Part shown: piece after piece, positions 42,459 to 51,784 of the stretch
Layout of the letters: each line of letters starts with the position of its first letter
Numbering within the stretch: position 1 is the first letter of the stretch
NCBI GenBank assembly: GCA_038211295.1
Contig: JBBQVS010000007.1
Span: forward strand, 26,315-90,314
Length of the DNA stretch: 64,000 nucleotides
Reading direction: 5' to 3'
Source of the DNA: JBBQVS01 sp038211295
GTDB lineage: Bacteria; Chloroflexota; Ktedonobacteria; Ktedonobacterales; Ktedonobacteraceae
Position numbers and translations under genes: made by a program
The notes under the pieces: model-generated
Seen by the model: only the letters and a program-made list of their open reading frames with translations
Told to the model about the DNA's origin: nothing
Databases searched by the model: none

Positions 42459-45281
42459 TTATGCGCCAATTGGGATGAGTACGGCTCCCATAATGTCGTG
42501 AGTGTCGAGGACGTGGAGGAACGCGGCGACGACGGCGGGATCGTACTGACTTCCGGAGCACCGTTGCAGTTCTTCGCGGGCGGCGAGCGGCGACATGGAG
42601 CCGCGATAGACACGGCACGAGGTCATGGCGTCGTAGGAGTCGATTACTGTAAGGATACGGGCGGCAAGCGGGATTGACTCGTGTTCAAGGCCCGCCGGAT
42701 AGCCGCGCCCGTCCCAGCGTTCGTGATGCGCCACGACGATGCGGGCAAGCGAGATAAAGACGCCGCCAGCTTGCGAGAGTATCCGTTGCCCGATCTCTGG
42801 ATGGAGCCGCATCACCGTCCATTCTTCCTCTGAGAGGGGGCCGGGTTTGTGGAGAATGGCGTCGGGAATACCTATTTTGCCGATGTCGTGTAACAACGCG
42901 CCCAGCCGCACAAGGTGTATCTCTTCCTCTGGTTGGTTAAGGGCGCGGGCGGTAGCTTCCGCGAGTACAACCATGCGGTGCGAATGGTCATCGGTTCCAC
43001 GATCACGTGCCGATGCCGCCGCCGTGAGCACCTGTACCGTTGTGGTTTCGACAAACGGCGGCATTTCCAGTGTCGTTGGCATGGTAGCTTTTGGGGTCAA
43101 CGCCTCTTCCTCTGGTAGGTCCGCGACACAGACACGGTTACGTCCACCCTGTTTGGCTCGGTACATCGCGTGATCGGCACGCTCGACAAGCAGTTCGCGT
43201 GTCACGCCGTGCAATGCATAGGTAGCCACCCCGATACTTGCAGTAATCGGGATGGTGATGTTTGTCCCACCATCCTCTGTTTGCCAGATACATGGGTGTC
43301 CCGCGATGGCGAGACGTAGCCGCTCGGCGGTCTCGCTCGCACCGACAACATCCGCATCGACAAGGACAAGCGCGAACTCTTCGCCACCATAGCGACCAAC
43401 GAAATCTTCGAGCCGCAGTGTGCCGCGCAATCGTGACGCGACCTCGCGCAGTATCGCGTCACCCGCCCGATGCCCCCATGTATCATTGATGCGCTTGAAA
43501 TGATCCAGGTCGAGAAACAGAATCGCGCATGATGCATCCGCGCGTTCACACCGCGCCAGCTCTTCGTTGATACGGCTCATCACCGCGCGATGATTTGGCA
43601 GGCCAGTGATGGCATCGGTAACGGCGGCCCGCGTCTGCTCCCGGTAGAGCCGATCAACCTCTGAAAGCAGTTCTTGCTGCTGCTGAATAAGAATCTCTTG
43701 CTCTTGATGTGTCTCTTGCATCTGTGTATGCGCGACTTCTAATTGCGCTCGCAAGGCGATCTCGCGATCATTGACGCGACGCTGTTCACTCAGCAGTGCA
43801 TAGACGCGTGGCAGTTCGCTACCAAGCCAGCCAATGCCGAGCGCGAGTACAGTTATAGCAAGAACCAGAACGCTCCACTGCTGATTTGGCACAAGGTTTG
43901 GCACCCACGAACTGGAAATAGTCCCCCATATTCCAATGATGGACGCGCCGATGCCGACGCAACATGCTCCAGTGAGAAACGCTTGCGCTGCTCTTGTAAC
44001 ATTTTTGTGATAGTGCTGATGGTAGAGCAACCAGAGCGGCAGTACAAAAAGTTGAATACTGGAAAGAACCCAGATCATTGAGGTCACGGCCTGTAAAACG
44101 TTGTATATGGCGTAAGCAAGGTCGTCTACCTTCATAAGCGGAGTAAAGAAGCTGGGAACGATGACGTAGCAAAGGAGCGTAATGGTCGCGATGATGCACG
44201 CTTGCACCAGAATACTCTGTATTGGAACGCCGAAGCGGTTCGTCTTCGCCAGAAATGCTGGCAGGTATGTATCTTTCGCGACAACGCTAAGCAGGCGGGA
44301 AAACATGAGAATATACGCAATCGCGATACCAAAGTGTCCCAACGCGACAAAGATGGCGGCGAGCGTGCCAGCGAACGGGCCAAAGACCATCTGAATAACC
44401 TGAATATTCGCAAGCGGCACGATAGCCTGAGCGGGTGGGACGACGGTCATAATACCGAATGTTCCAATGACGTATGCCAGAAACGAGATGGCGGCTCCCC
44501 ACCAGACATAACGACGGGCGCGTGCAATGCCCACATGCCCGCCTCGAAGCTCACCACCAAGTATCAGGGGAACATTTACGCCGAGCAGCGCAAGAATAAC
44601 CACACCATAGACCGCGAAGTTGGTTCCATTCAGTTGCAAATGGGCGGGTACGTTGAGGGGAAGCGCGGCGTGATGGCCTTGTGCTAACCAGACTAACCCC
44701 GCGCCTCCCTGTGCCAGGCAGACACTAATATAGAGTACGGCGAGAACGAGGAGCAGGCGCATAAGTAGAAGCAATGGCAGACAACTACAGGCAGTCGCGA
44801 GGAGTAGAATTACCACAATCGCACCGCAGAGTTGCAAGGGATTTGAGAACCACGTTGGCGCGAGGTATTGAATGAAAACGGTACAGCCTTCGATGGTGGA
44901 GACAACAGCGATAGTACCAGAAATCCACGCACAAAACGCTGAGATAAACCCCCAGCGCGGGCCAAGTATTTGAATCGCCCAGAGGTAGATTCCACCTTGA
45001 CCCGAAAAACGTTTCGCCAGCCACTGTGTGACATACGCAGTCGGCAAAAGAAAGGTGAACAAGCCCAGCAGCCAGTAGGAAAAGGCGGCGGGGCCTCCAA
45101 ATTGCACTCCATTGGTATTGGAGATAAAAACAACGGTTAGCACAAGCAATACAGTCATGTCTCGTATTGTAAGCACAGCAGGAAGTGAGAGTGTCGCCTT
45201 TTTCTCATGCAGTGGCGACTTCTGACTTACTGCCGCAGCAGGAATATCAGATGGATAGGTCGAAGTGGCGGGAGAGGCCAT
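42459..45281 (-). CDS. APC-type permease fused to GGDEF and HD-GYP domains
   Basis: A 940-residue protein starting behind GGAGG. The N-terminal half (about 40-490) has some 12 helices with the amino acid-polyamine-organocation transporter pattern (early VFISNTNGVQFGG, then SGQGGIYLWA). A coiled-coil linker (about 500-555) leads to a GGDEF domain with intact GGEEF and an RxxD inhibitory site five residues before it (RLED-FVGRY-GGEEF). The HD-GYP phosphodiesterase has HDIGKIGIPDAI and HHERWDGRGYP. It could both make and break c-di-GMP in response to a transported or bound ligand. The gene diverges from the capsid operon. Confidence 0.92.
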   Translation of the reverse strand: MASPATSTYPSDIPAAAVSQKSPLHEKKATLSLPAVLTIRDMTVLLVLTVVFISNTNGVQFGGPAAFSYWLLGLFTFLLPTAYVTQWLAKRFSGQGGIYLWAIQILGPRWGFISAFCAWISGTIAVVSTIEGCTVFIQYLAPTWFSNPLQLCGAIVVILLLATACSCLPLLLLMRLLLVLAVLYISVCLAQGGAGLVWLAQGHHAALPLNVPAHLQLNGTNFAVYGVVILALLGVNVPLILGGELRGGHVGIARARRYVWWGAAISFLAYVIGTFGIMTVVPPAQAIVPLANIQVIQMVFGPFAGTLAAIFVALGHFGIAIAYILMFSRLLSVVAKDTYLPAFLAKTNRFGVPIQSILVQACIIATITLLCYVIVPSFFTPLMKVDDLAYAIYNVLQAVTSMIWVLSSIQLFVLPLWLLYHQHYHKNVTRAAQAFLTGACCVGIGASIIGIWGTISSSWVPNLVPNQQWSVLVLAITVLALGIGWLGSELPRVYALLSEQRRVNDREIALRAQLEVAHTQMQETHQEQEILIQQQQELLSEVDRLYREQTRAAVTDAITGLPNHRAVMSRINEELARCERADASCAILFLDLDHFKRINDTWGHRAGDAILREVASRLRGTLRLEDFVGRYGGEEFALVLVDADVVGASETAERLRLAIAGHPCIWQTEDGGTNITIPITASIGVATYALHGVTRELLVERADHAMYRAKQGGRNRVCVADLPEEEALTPKATMPTTLEMPPFVETTTVQVLTAAASARDRGTDDHSHRMVVLAEATARALNQPEEEIHLVRLGALLHDIGKIGIPDAILHKPGPLSEEEWTVMRLHPEIGQRILSQAGGVFISLARIVVAHHERWDGRGYPAGLEHESIPLAARILTVIDSYDAMTSCRVYRGSMSPLAAREELQRCSGSQYDPAVVAAFLHVLDTHDIMGAVLIPIGA

Positions 45282-45390
45282 ATTGTACCTCCAAATACTC
45301 TGTGTATGATAAGAACAGTTTCTTTCATTTCATTATCGGCAAGATGTGCTGCTTTCCGCAGATTTGCAGATAAATCACAGGGATATGCCC

Positions 45391-45419
45391 TTGACTTTTT
45401 TCAGATGAGCAGGTATAGT
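45391..45419 (+). promoter_or_regulatory. Vegetative promoter of the capsid operon
   Basis: TTGACT (45391-45396), 17-base spacer, TATAGT (45414-45419). The expected start near 45426 leaves a leader of about 130 bases before the first gene, with a small ACAAGC/GCTTGT hairpin. Confidence 0.6.
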
Positions 45420-45557
45420 TAGTACAAGCAAGCCGCCAGCGAAGCTTGTGAACCTCCCCTACCATCAGAGAGTACACAATAGTCACAACTCCCCTCTTTC
45501 AAACGACGTGTATCTCTTTTGATTTTTCCCTCTTTTTCCCTCAGAAGGAGCATAAGT

Positions 45558-46235
45558 ATGCAAGAGAACTCTTTTGACACGCGAGAGAACGCGAATCCAC
45601 ATTCACCGTCCCTCCTAGGTCTCGACCCATCTCAGCCGTTTTATGATCTCAACCTCGCGGGTTCGCAGGGCGTACCATCACCCCAGATGCTTACGCAAGC
45701 GACAAATACACATCCCGCCGTCATCTTGCCCGACTTTCGCACACCGGACTACACGGTTCCTATACTAAAAAGCCATGACCTGGTGGGGCCTGGCATCACT
45801 GCAATACCTGAATTCACTGCTGACCCTGCCTTGCCCGATCTTGACGCGTACACTCACCCCTACGAACTCGATTTTTTCCTGCAGTGGATGACCCCCGACG
45901 CGCAGGTCGCGCAACACGTCCCAACGCCAACCGAGATCGCGCAGAGTCTTTACCCTGGTCTCGGCTTTTCGACGCTGAACGTTCACCACGAGGTTACGGA
46001 CGTAGATCCGTCGCTTCCCGACTTACAGCATCCCGACTTGACGCAACAGGTACATATGCCTGCCGAAGAGCGACCCGCCGACCTCGACCCGAACGCGCTC
46101 GTAGTGCTATACGGCACGCCTTCGTATCAGCAAACGGCGGATACTTCCTACCCGGATGTCCGCATGGAACAGCACGGCATGAACGCGAGTCGTACCCGTC
46201 ACCTCGCGCTCCTGCATGGTGGTCTGGATATATGA
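45558..46235 (+). CDS. Hypothetical protein heading the capsid operon, LPD-repeat
   Basis: A 225-residue acidic, Pro-rich protein from the ATG at 45558 behind AGAAGGAG (an upstream TTG at 45519 has no site). It holds three short repeated elements: ILPDFRTPDY, ALPDLDAYTHP and SLPDLQHPDLT. No known domain. Its stop overlaps the start of the capsid fusion gene by four bases, so the two are coupled; a scaffold or capsid accessory role is plausible only from context. Confidence 0.7.
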   Translation: MQENSFDTRENANPHSPSLLGLDPSQPFYDLNLAGSQGVPSPQMLTQATNTHPAVILPDFRTPDYTVPILKSHDLVGPGITAIPEFTADPALPDLDAYTHPYELDFFLQWMTPDAQVAQHVPTPTEIAQSLYPGLGFSTLNVHHEVTDVDPSLPDLQHPDLTQQVHMPAEERPADLDPNALVVLYGTPSYQQTADTSYPDVRMEQHGMNASRTRHLALLHGGLDI

Positions 46236-48241
46236 GTGACGCAACCCGCATTTGTCTTGAAGGCCATATCAGCGAAGAGCAACAGCTTGACCGCGAAGGA
46301 CACGCGGTGCATGTGACGGTTCTACGCGGCGGCATCTCGAAGAACGGATACGCGTACAATGAGGAAACGTTACAGGCTCTCGCGAACATGGTCGAGGGAG
46401 CGCACGCCTACGCCGATCATGGCGAGGCGAATAGCGTGACCCGCAGTGTACGTGATATCGTCGGCTTTTACCACAACGCGCAATATGTCGCGCCCACGAG
46501 TTCACACGCGTGTGGGCGCGTCGATGCGACTCTCCACATCTTCGAGGCCGCGTCCTGGCTCTGGTCATTGATACAGGAAGCCTGCACGCTTGGCAAGCCT
46601 GAACTGATTGGCCTCTCCATTGACATTCTCGGCACCTGGCAACACAATGAAGCCAGCAAAGTGCGAGAAGTTACTCACGTTCTCTCCCTCAATTCGTGCG
46701 ATATCGTGACCCGTCCCTCCGCCGGCGGAGCGTTCCGCCGCATCCTCCACTCATACACCAGTTATGAACACCCACTTTCCACAGAAGGAGCACATTCCCC
46801 CATGTCACAAGAAACCACTCAGCATGAGAATGCACCACACGTTGTACAAGAGGCCACATCACTCACGCCAGAAACGCAGCACATCACGGAGCAGCAAGTG
46901 CAGGCACTGATGCAAGACTTACAGCGCGAACGCACACAGTTGACTCTTGAACGGTGTCTACTGGAATCGGTTTTACCAGAGCCAGTGTGCGCCCATATTC
47001 GCACTCGCTTTCAAGGGCGCGTTGTTGAAGCGGAAGAGATCGAGGGCGAAATTCAGGCACAGCGCGACATTCTCGCGTCGCTGGCAGCTCAGGGACTTAT
47101 TCGCGGCAATGGCTATGAGAAGCATTCGGTTGGTAGTGTACTCACCGAGGCCGAGAAGGTGCAGGCCGCGTTTGACCGCATGTTCGACCTTGATGTGGAC
47201 ACCACCAAGTTCGGTGGCGGGCGCGGCTTCACCTCCATCAGAGAAGCGTATGCCCGCGTGACGGGGGACGCGTCCCTCATGGGCGGCATCACGGATCGCT
47301 CCCAGCTTGGCTCCATTCGCGTGTCCGAGTCCGCACCCCTGGGCCGCATCACTGAGGCCGATACGACCACCGCCTCGTTCTCGTACTTGCTTGGCACCAG
47401 CATGAATAAACGCTTGCTCAAAGACTATCAGGCGTGGCCCGCCGAGTGGCAACGCTTCTGCACCATCGCGCCCGTGCGCGACTTCAAACAACAGTCCCGC
47501 GTGCGCTTCGGCGCCTTTGGCTCCCTGCCCGTCGTGGCCGAGGATGCCGCCTATAGTTCGGTGACGCTCACCGATTCCGCCGCGACCTACGTCCCACAAA
47601 AAAGGGGCAATCTGGTAACGGTTTCTCGTGAGGTGATTATCAATGACGATCTGATGGCGGTGAAGCAAATCCCGACGAAGCTCGCGGTGGCCGCCGCCTA
47701 TACGCTGGCGGAGTTTGTCTATGCGTTCCTGTCGGCCAACCCCAACATCTATGATGGCTCCGCGCTCTTTACCACCGGTGCGCCACATACCAATCTCGGC
47801 ACGGGTGCGCTCAGCACGGCCAATATGCAGCTTGGCATCACAGCCATGCGCGAACAGGCGAACTACGCAGGCAAACGCATTGGCCTGCGCCCCCGCTTCC
47901 TGGTCGTTCCTCCTGAGCTAGAGTGGCAGAGCATGGTCGTCACCAAGTCGGCGGGTGTCCCTGGCAGCCCAAACAACGACATCAATCCGATGCTGGGCTA
48001 CTTGACCCCGATTGTCTCGCCCCAGTTGTCCAGCACGACTCAGTGGTTTCTGATCGGCGACCCCCGCGAGATCGATACCATCGAGATTGGCTTCGTCGGG
48101 GGCCAGGTCAATCCCGCCCTGTTCATCCAAGACCAACCCCTCTTTGGATTGAACTTCACTCAAGACGCCATCTCCTACAAAATTCGCCACGAGTACGGCG
48201 GCGCAGTCGTCGATTATCGCGGCATCTATCGCGGCATCTAA
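46232..48241 (+). CDS. Prohead protease-scaffold-major capsid protein fusion
   Basis: A 669-residue protein. Residues 1-175 look like a phage prohead protease: candidate catalytic His63 in AYADHGE and Ser129 in GLSIDILG, with Asp157 in SCDIVTRPSAGGAF. A Gln/Glu-rich scaffold-like segment follows (about 190-290). The rest is a major capsid protein of the HK97-like fold type, with LVTVSREVIINDDL, FVYAFLSANPNIYDG and a conserved RIGLRPRFLVVPPELE. The start ATG overlaps the previous stop. Inside the gene an in-frame ATG at 46802 has a good AGAAGGAG site and would give scaffold-capsid without protease. Codon use matches the host. Confidence 0.9.
   Translation: MSDATRICLEGHISEEQQLDREGHAVHVTVLRGGISKNGYAYNEETLQALANMVEGAHAYADHGEANSVTRSVRDIVGFYHNAQYVAPTSSHACGRVDATLHIFEAASWLWSLIQEACTLGKPELIGLSIDILGTWQHNEASKVREVTHVLSLNSCDIVTRPSAGGAFRRILHSYTSYEHPLSTEGAHSPMSQETTQHENAPHVVQEATSLTPETQHITEQQVQALMQDLQRERTQLTLERCLLESVLPEPVCAHIRTRFQGRVVEAEEIEGEIQAQRDILASLAAQGLIRGNGYEKHSVGSVLTEAEKVQAAFDRMFDLDVDTTKFGGGRGFTSIREAYARVTGDASLMGGITDRSQLGSIRVSESAPLGRITEADTTTASFSYLLGTSMNKRLLKDYQAWPAEWQRFCTIAPVRDFKQQSRVRFGAFGSLPVVAEDAAYSSVTLTDSAATYVPQKRGNLVTVSREVIINDDLMAVKQIPTKLAVAAAYTLAEFVYAFLSANPNIYDGSALFTTGAPHTNLGTGALSTANMQLGITAMREQANYAGKRIGLRPRFLVVPPELEWQSMVVTKSAGVPGSPNNDINPMLGYLTPIVSPQLSSTTQWFLIGDPREIDTIEIGFVGGQVNPALFIQDQPLFGLNFTQDAISYKIRHEYGGAVVDYRGIYRGI
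46787..46804 (+). promoter_or_regulatory. Internal ribosome site and start inside the capsid fusion
   Basis: AGAAGGAG, about 11 bases, then the in-frame ATG at 46802 (Met191). This is as strong as the sites in front of separate genes in this operon and falls exactly between the protease and scaffold parts. Confidence 0.55.
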
Positions 48242-48345
48242 TCCGTTCGCTCGCGTTCCCACAAGAGTGTGCAGAATGTGCGGGATACGCAGGGTGCATA
48301 TCCCGCACGCCCACCCACGAATATGCCACAGGAGAACCATATCCC

Positions 48346-48420
48346 ATGTCCAATTACCCTTATTCAGACCTCAACGACACATTCGTGTCTACCGCTTCGC
48401 GGTCAGGAGGTCAGCAATGA
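48346..48420 (+). CDS. Short 24-codon gene coupled to the next gene
   Basis: ATG at 48346 behind an AGGAG about 12 bases away; the stop at 48418-48420 overlaps the next start (ATGA). The peptide begins MSNYPYSDLNDTF, and the next protein begins MSNYDSAGN, so this may be a duplicated 5' end acting as a coupling leader, or a true small gene. Confidence 0.45.
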   Translation: MSNYPYSDLNDTFVSTASRSGGQQ

Positions 48421-49391
48421 GTAATTATGATTCGGCGGGCAATCTGCTCGTCACAGTCGCCGCCGGCGGTGGCAACGCCACATCCGACGGCATGAGTGCC
48501 GCAAACACACCCGCCGAGGCCACCGTCCTCTATAGTGCGGGTGGCCCCCCTCTCGCGTCGGGCGTCCCGTCCCAGCTTTCTTATGACCGCCAGCGCAGCT
48601 TTCAAGCCAAGTCCAAACAGGCCAGCGTCTCCATCATATCGGGCGGCACCACGGGCAGCTCCTCGCTGGTGCTGGCCTCCGTCGCGGGCCTGATGCCGGG
48701 GATGCCCCTGCTGCTTGGCGGCGGCACTGCCGAGGTAGTCTATGTCACGTCAAGCTATGTGCCGGGCAACACCACCGTGCCGCTCCAAAGCCCCATCGTT
48801 TCCGCAACGACGCAGACGGCGGCATCGTGGGACATGTGGGGCCTGTACGGCCCATCGGGCAACTCCATGTTGCCCTTTGGTCTCTCCGTGGGCTTGATCG
48901 CCATTCAAGACCAGAACAGCCCCGGCAACGTCAACATCCCGACGAGCGGCACCGCCGATAGCGTGTCCGGGGCCAAAGTCCTGGAGACGACCATAGGCTA
49001 CTACAATGGGGCGAATGTTGACCGCGCCAGGGGCAACATCGACACAGCCGCGATTATTACAGCGGTTGGCGTGACCACGACCCAGAATAGCCCCGACCAG
49101 ATCAACTTCAATGCCCGTGGCCTCAAGCTGGTCGTCAATGTCACCGCCATTAGTGGCGGCTCACTGGTCGTCGCCATTCAGGGCAAGGACGCCGCGAGTG
49201 GGACGTACTGGACGCTGCTGGCAAGCGTCGCCGTCAGCACAACGGGGACGTTCACGCTCACCCTGTACCCAGGCGTCGCGGTCACGGCCAACGTCTCCGC
49301 GTCCGACATCCTGACGCGCACATGGCGCGTGCAGGTCACACCCACCGGTGCCACCGCCAGCTACACCGTTGGCGCATCCGTCATCCTCTGA
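48417..49391 (+). CDS. Putative phage structural protein (Gly/Ser/Thr-rich)
   Basis: A 324-residue protein starting behind CAGGAGG and directly following the capsid gene. The sequence is poor in charged residues and rich in Gly, Ser, Thr and Val, with the look of a beta-rich virion protein (GGTTGSSSLVLASVAG, SYVPGNTTVPLQSP, then a C-terminal beta-sandwich-like part). I recognise no specific family; decoration, fibre or neck protein are all possible. The position after the capsid gene supports a structural role. Confidence 0.65.
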   Translation: MSNYDSAGNLLVTVAAGGGNATSDGMSAANTPAEATVLYSAGGPPLASGVPSQLSYDRQRSFQAKSKQASVSIISGGTTGSSSLVLASVAGLMPGMPLLLGGGTAEVVYVTSSYVPGNTTVPLQSPIVSATTQTAASWDMWGLYGPSGNSMLPFGLSVGLIAIQDQNSPGNVNIPTSGTADSVSGAKVLETTIGYYNGANVDRARGNIDTAAIITAVGVTTTQNSPDQINFNARGLKLVVNVTAISGGSLVVAIQGKDAASGTYWTLLASVAVSTTGTFTLTLYPGVAVTANVSASDILTRTWRVQVTPTGATASYTVGASVIL

Positions 49392-49440
49392 TCCGCCCTG
49401 CTAACCGAGCGTTGCAGGGCAAAATACGGAATTCTCTGAC

Positions 49441-49523
49441 ATGTAGGGGAGACCCTCGCGGTCTCCCTGTTGGCCTCCCTGTTAGCTGCCCGAACAGGGA
49501 GACCGCGAGGGTCTCCCCTACAT
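49441..49523. repeat. Perfect 31-bp palindrome inside the capsid operon
   Basis: Arms 49441-49471 and 49493-49523 are exact complements around a 21-base loop. The arms carry the GGGAGACC core seen at 11308-11340 and 39592-39618. It divides the capsid operon in two and may end or attenuate the head transcript, or be a dispersed repeat. Confidence 0.85.
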
Positions 49524-49581
49524 ATTATCCACGAGCAATCACCCAATCATTCACACCACGCACGAAAGGAACTCACTCACC

Positions 49582-49872
49582 ATGATTGACATTTTGGAAC
49601 TGACCTATGGTCGCTATAATAGTGGGCAGATCGCCCCCATTGGCTCCTACCTGTGTCCGCGCACGCTCGCGATTGTGCAGCTCGCGAGCGATGGCAACCT
49701 GCCAAATGACGGCACCTTCTGCCGCGTAGACCCCAGCGCGTCCCAGACCTTCGCCAACATCGCCACCGCCCTCAATACCCTGCTCGGCACCTCTTATACC
49801 GCCGCCAGCTTCCACGCACAAAACGGCACCGACATCATCTCCACACCTGGTAGCGCGTCCAACGACGCGTAG
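49582..49872 (+). CDS. Hypothetical small virion-associated protein, 96 residues
   Basis: Starts at an ATG behind AAAGGAAC. The protein is mixed, with SYLCPRTLAIVQLA and a helix near FANIATALNTLLG. I recognise no family. Position in the operon suggests a structural or assembly role. Confidence 0.6.
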   Translation: MIDILELTYGRYNSGQIAPIGSYLCPRTLAIVQLASDGNLPNDGTFCRVDPSASQTFANIATALNTLLGTSYTAASFHAQNGTDIISTPGSASNDA

Positions 49873-49966
49873 AGCCAAACGGCGTTTTCTCGTTCTAGCG
49901 TTGGCATGACGCGGCTTGCACGCGCCATGCCCTCAACTCACCCTAGTTTGATGAACAGAGGATATA

Positions 49967-50545
49967 ATGCAAATCAAGCGTGGCATTTTACAATCGTTTA
50001 ACTCCACCACCTATACCGCATCCGTGTTGTTGTTTGAAGCGACCTCGTTCGCGCTTTCGGGCGTGCCAGTGGCAAACCATATCGACGGCTCCTCTGCCGT
50101 TGTCGGGGCCTTATGCGCCTTGCTTTTCTTCGATGAGCACAATCTTCAAGATGCCGTCCTTATCGCGACCTTCGCCGCTATTCCTCCCTTACCCCCTGGT
50201 CGCGTCACATTTCTTACTGGCTATCAACATTTTCTCAACATAAGTATCGCGGCAGGTACAACGCAAACATTCACCCTGCTAGGTGCTTCTGGCATTCCCG
50301 TTGGAGTGCTTGGTGTTCTCTATAAGGCGTACTTTACCAGCGCGACGGTTGGCGCATACCTGCAACTCGCGCCGCATGGTGCGAGTGATGTCAGCGCGTA
50401 TGCGACGCTTGGCACTATCGCCGTTGCGAACATTTTTATCAACGGCGGCGGGATGCTTCAGGTCGATACAGGAGGTTCAATCGACATCAAAGCCAATAAC
50501 GGCTCCTGCAATGTTACGCTTTACACCTATGGCTACGTTCTGTAG
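49967..50545 (+). CDS. Baseplate/tail-spike-like protein with N-terminal OB-type domain
   Basis: A 192-residue protein starting behind GAGGATA. The N-terminal 80 residues (GILQSFNSTTYTASVLLFEA ... ALCALLFFDEHNLQDAVLIA) follow the pattern of the OB-fold in phage baseplate proteins (gpV/gp5 type). The C-terminal part is beta-rich with regular Gly/Ser/Ala spacing. This would be a tail or spike part. The assignment rests on pattern only. Confidence 0.55.
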   Translation: MQIKRGILQSFNSTTYTASVLLFEATSFALSGVPVANHIDGSSAVVGALCALLFFDEHNLQDAVLIATFAAIPPLPPGRVTFLTGYQHFLNISIAAGTTQTFTLLGASGIPVGVLGVLYKAYFTSATVGAYLQLAPHGASDVSAYATLGTIAVANIFINGGGMLQVDTGGSIDIKANNGSCNVTLYTYGYVL

Positions 50546-50566
50546 TGAATTGAGAGGAGGGCATGT

Positions 50567-51736
50567 ATGCTACTCGCAGATGTTGAAATGGCAGTAAGAC
50601 AGGATTTGTTCGATCCATCGGGCGCGGCTAGCCCGCGCTGGGCTACCTCGGATATTGACCGCGCCATCGACAAAGCGATTGTGAGATACTCAGAATATTA
50701 CCCGAACATCGCCTATGCGGACATGGGAACGCAACCCTATCAACGCACATATCCTTATCCTACGCCCTGGAATACCGCCTACCCCGTCTGGTGGATTGAA
50801 CGCATTCTCTACCCTTTGCAGGCTTACGGCTCGCAATTCATGCCACCCACAATACCTATGAGCGCGACGCTGAGCAGTGGAACCACCCTCAGCGTTGGTA
50901 CGTATCAGTACGCGGTTACGTTGCTTTCGCAGGCCGGTGAAACGCTACCATCGCCGCTCACCACAATTACCACCACAAGCGGCAATCAGACAGTACTCCT
51001 GTCAGGACTTCCTGTAGGTTCTCCAACAACGTTGATGGGAAGCACGTCACATACGATACTTGGGCGCAACATTTACCGCACGCTTGTCAGTGGGGCGGCA
51101 CTTTTCTTACTGGCAACGCTTCAAGATACTGTGGCGGCAAGCTATAGCGACACATTGCCCGACGGCACTCTCTCTGGGAAACCGCAGCTCCCAACCGTCA
51201 ACACCTCTGGCGTCATGCTCTGGCCTCCGCGTGAGCGCAATTTCGCGGAATATTCCAATGTGTTCGATAGCACAAACGCGCTGGCGGCAGGGGGCAATCT
51301 GGGGATACAGGGAGCTATCGGCGTTGGCATGGGACAAACGGGTACACTCGCGCCCAGCTTTACCTTGAGCCTGTCGAGCGCGGACCTTCCGAAGGACGCA
51401 AACTCAGTCATGCGTATCTTCTACGCAACAAAGCACCAACTGGATAGCAACGGCTCGACCATTCCAGAGGTTCATCGTGACCTTGTGGTGCTGGGCGCAA
51501 CCGCGTATGCGATGGAGGCATATCAGGTGCCAACGAACGACAACTTCGATTTTCAAGATGGGGCGATGCATGATCGCATTGATGACACAAAAATACCCAT
51601 TGCCTGGCTCGCGGCGAGCCAGGCACGCATGGCACAGTTTGTCACGCGCCTGCAAGAAATCAAACAGCAGCGCGATTTCGCTTATGGGACACACGCCCGA
51701 TGGGGTGAGGTGCCGTTACACTGGTCTCGTCTGTAA
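50567..51736 (+). CDS. Phage adaptor/neck-like structural protein
   Basis: A 389-residue protein starting behind GAGGAGGG. The N-terminal 60 residues (MLLADVEMAVRQDLFDP, then ATSDIDRAIDKAIVRYSEYYP) match the helical head-tail adaptor pattern. A beta-rich insertion of about 110 residues resembles a fibronectin-like fold (GTYQYAVTLLSQAGETLPSP), and the C-terminal helices return to the adaptor look (ATAYAMEAYQVPTNDN). Such proteins join the portal ring to the tail. The fusion to a beta-domain is unusual. Confidence 0.6.
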   Translation: MLLADVEMAVRQDLFDPSGAASPRWATSDIDRAIDKAIVRYSEYYPNIAYADMGTQPYQRTYPYPTPWNTAYPVWWIERILYPLQAYGSQFMPPTIPMSATLSSGTTLSVGTYQYAVTLLSQAGETLPSPLTTITTTSGNQTVLLSGLPVGSPTTLMGSTSHTILGRNIYRTLVSGAALFLLATLQDTVAASYSDTLPDGTLSGKPQLPTVNTSGVMLWPPRERNFAEYSNVFDSTNALAAGGNLGIQGAIGVGMGQTGTLAPSFTLSLSSADLPKDANSVMRIFYATKHQLDSNGSTIPEVHRDLVVLGATAYAMEAYQVPTNDNFDFQDGAMHDRIDDTKIPIAWLAASQARMAQFVTRLQEIKQQRDFAYGTHARWGEVPLHWSRL

Positions 51737-51784
51737 CTAGCCATACATCTATAGAAATGTGTACACGTACAAAGGAGCATTTTA

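Noticed and set aside
45884..46231. N-terminal extension of the capsid fusion
   Set aside because: It overlaps the upstream LPD gene in another frame, is Arg-rich and lacks a ribosome site; the ATG at 46232 overlaps the upstream stop as coupled genes do.
46973..47788. 271-codon minus-strand frame opposite the capsid gene
   Set aside because: Antisense shadow of the major capsid region; no ribosome site, no recognisable domain.
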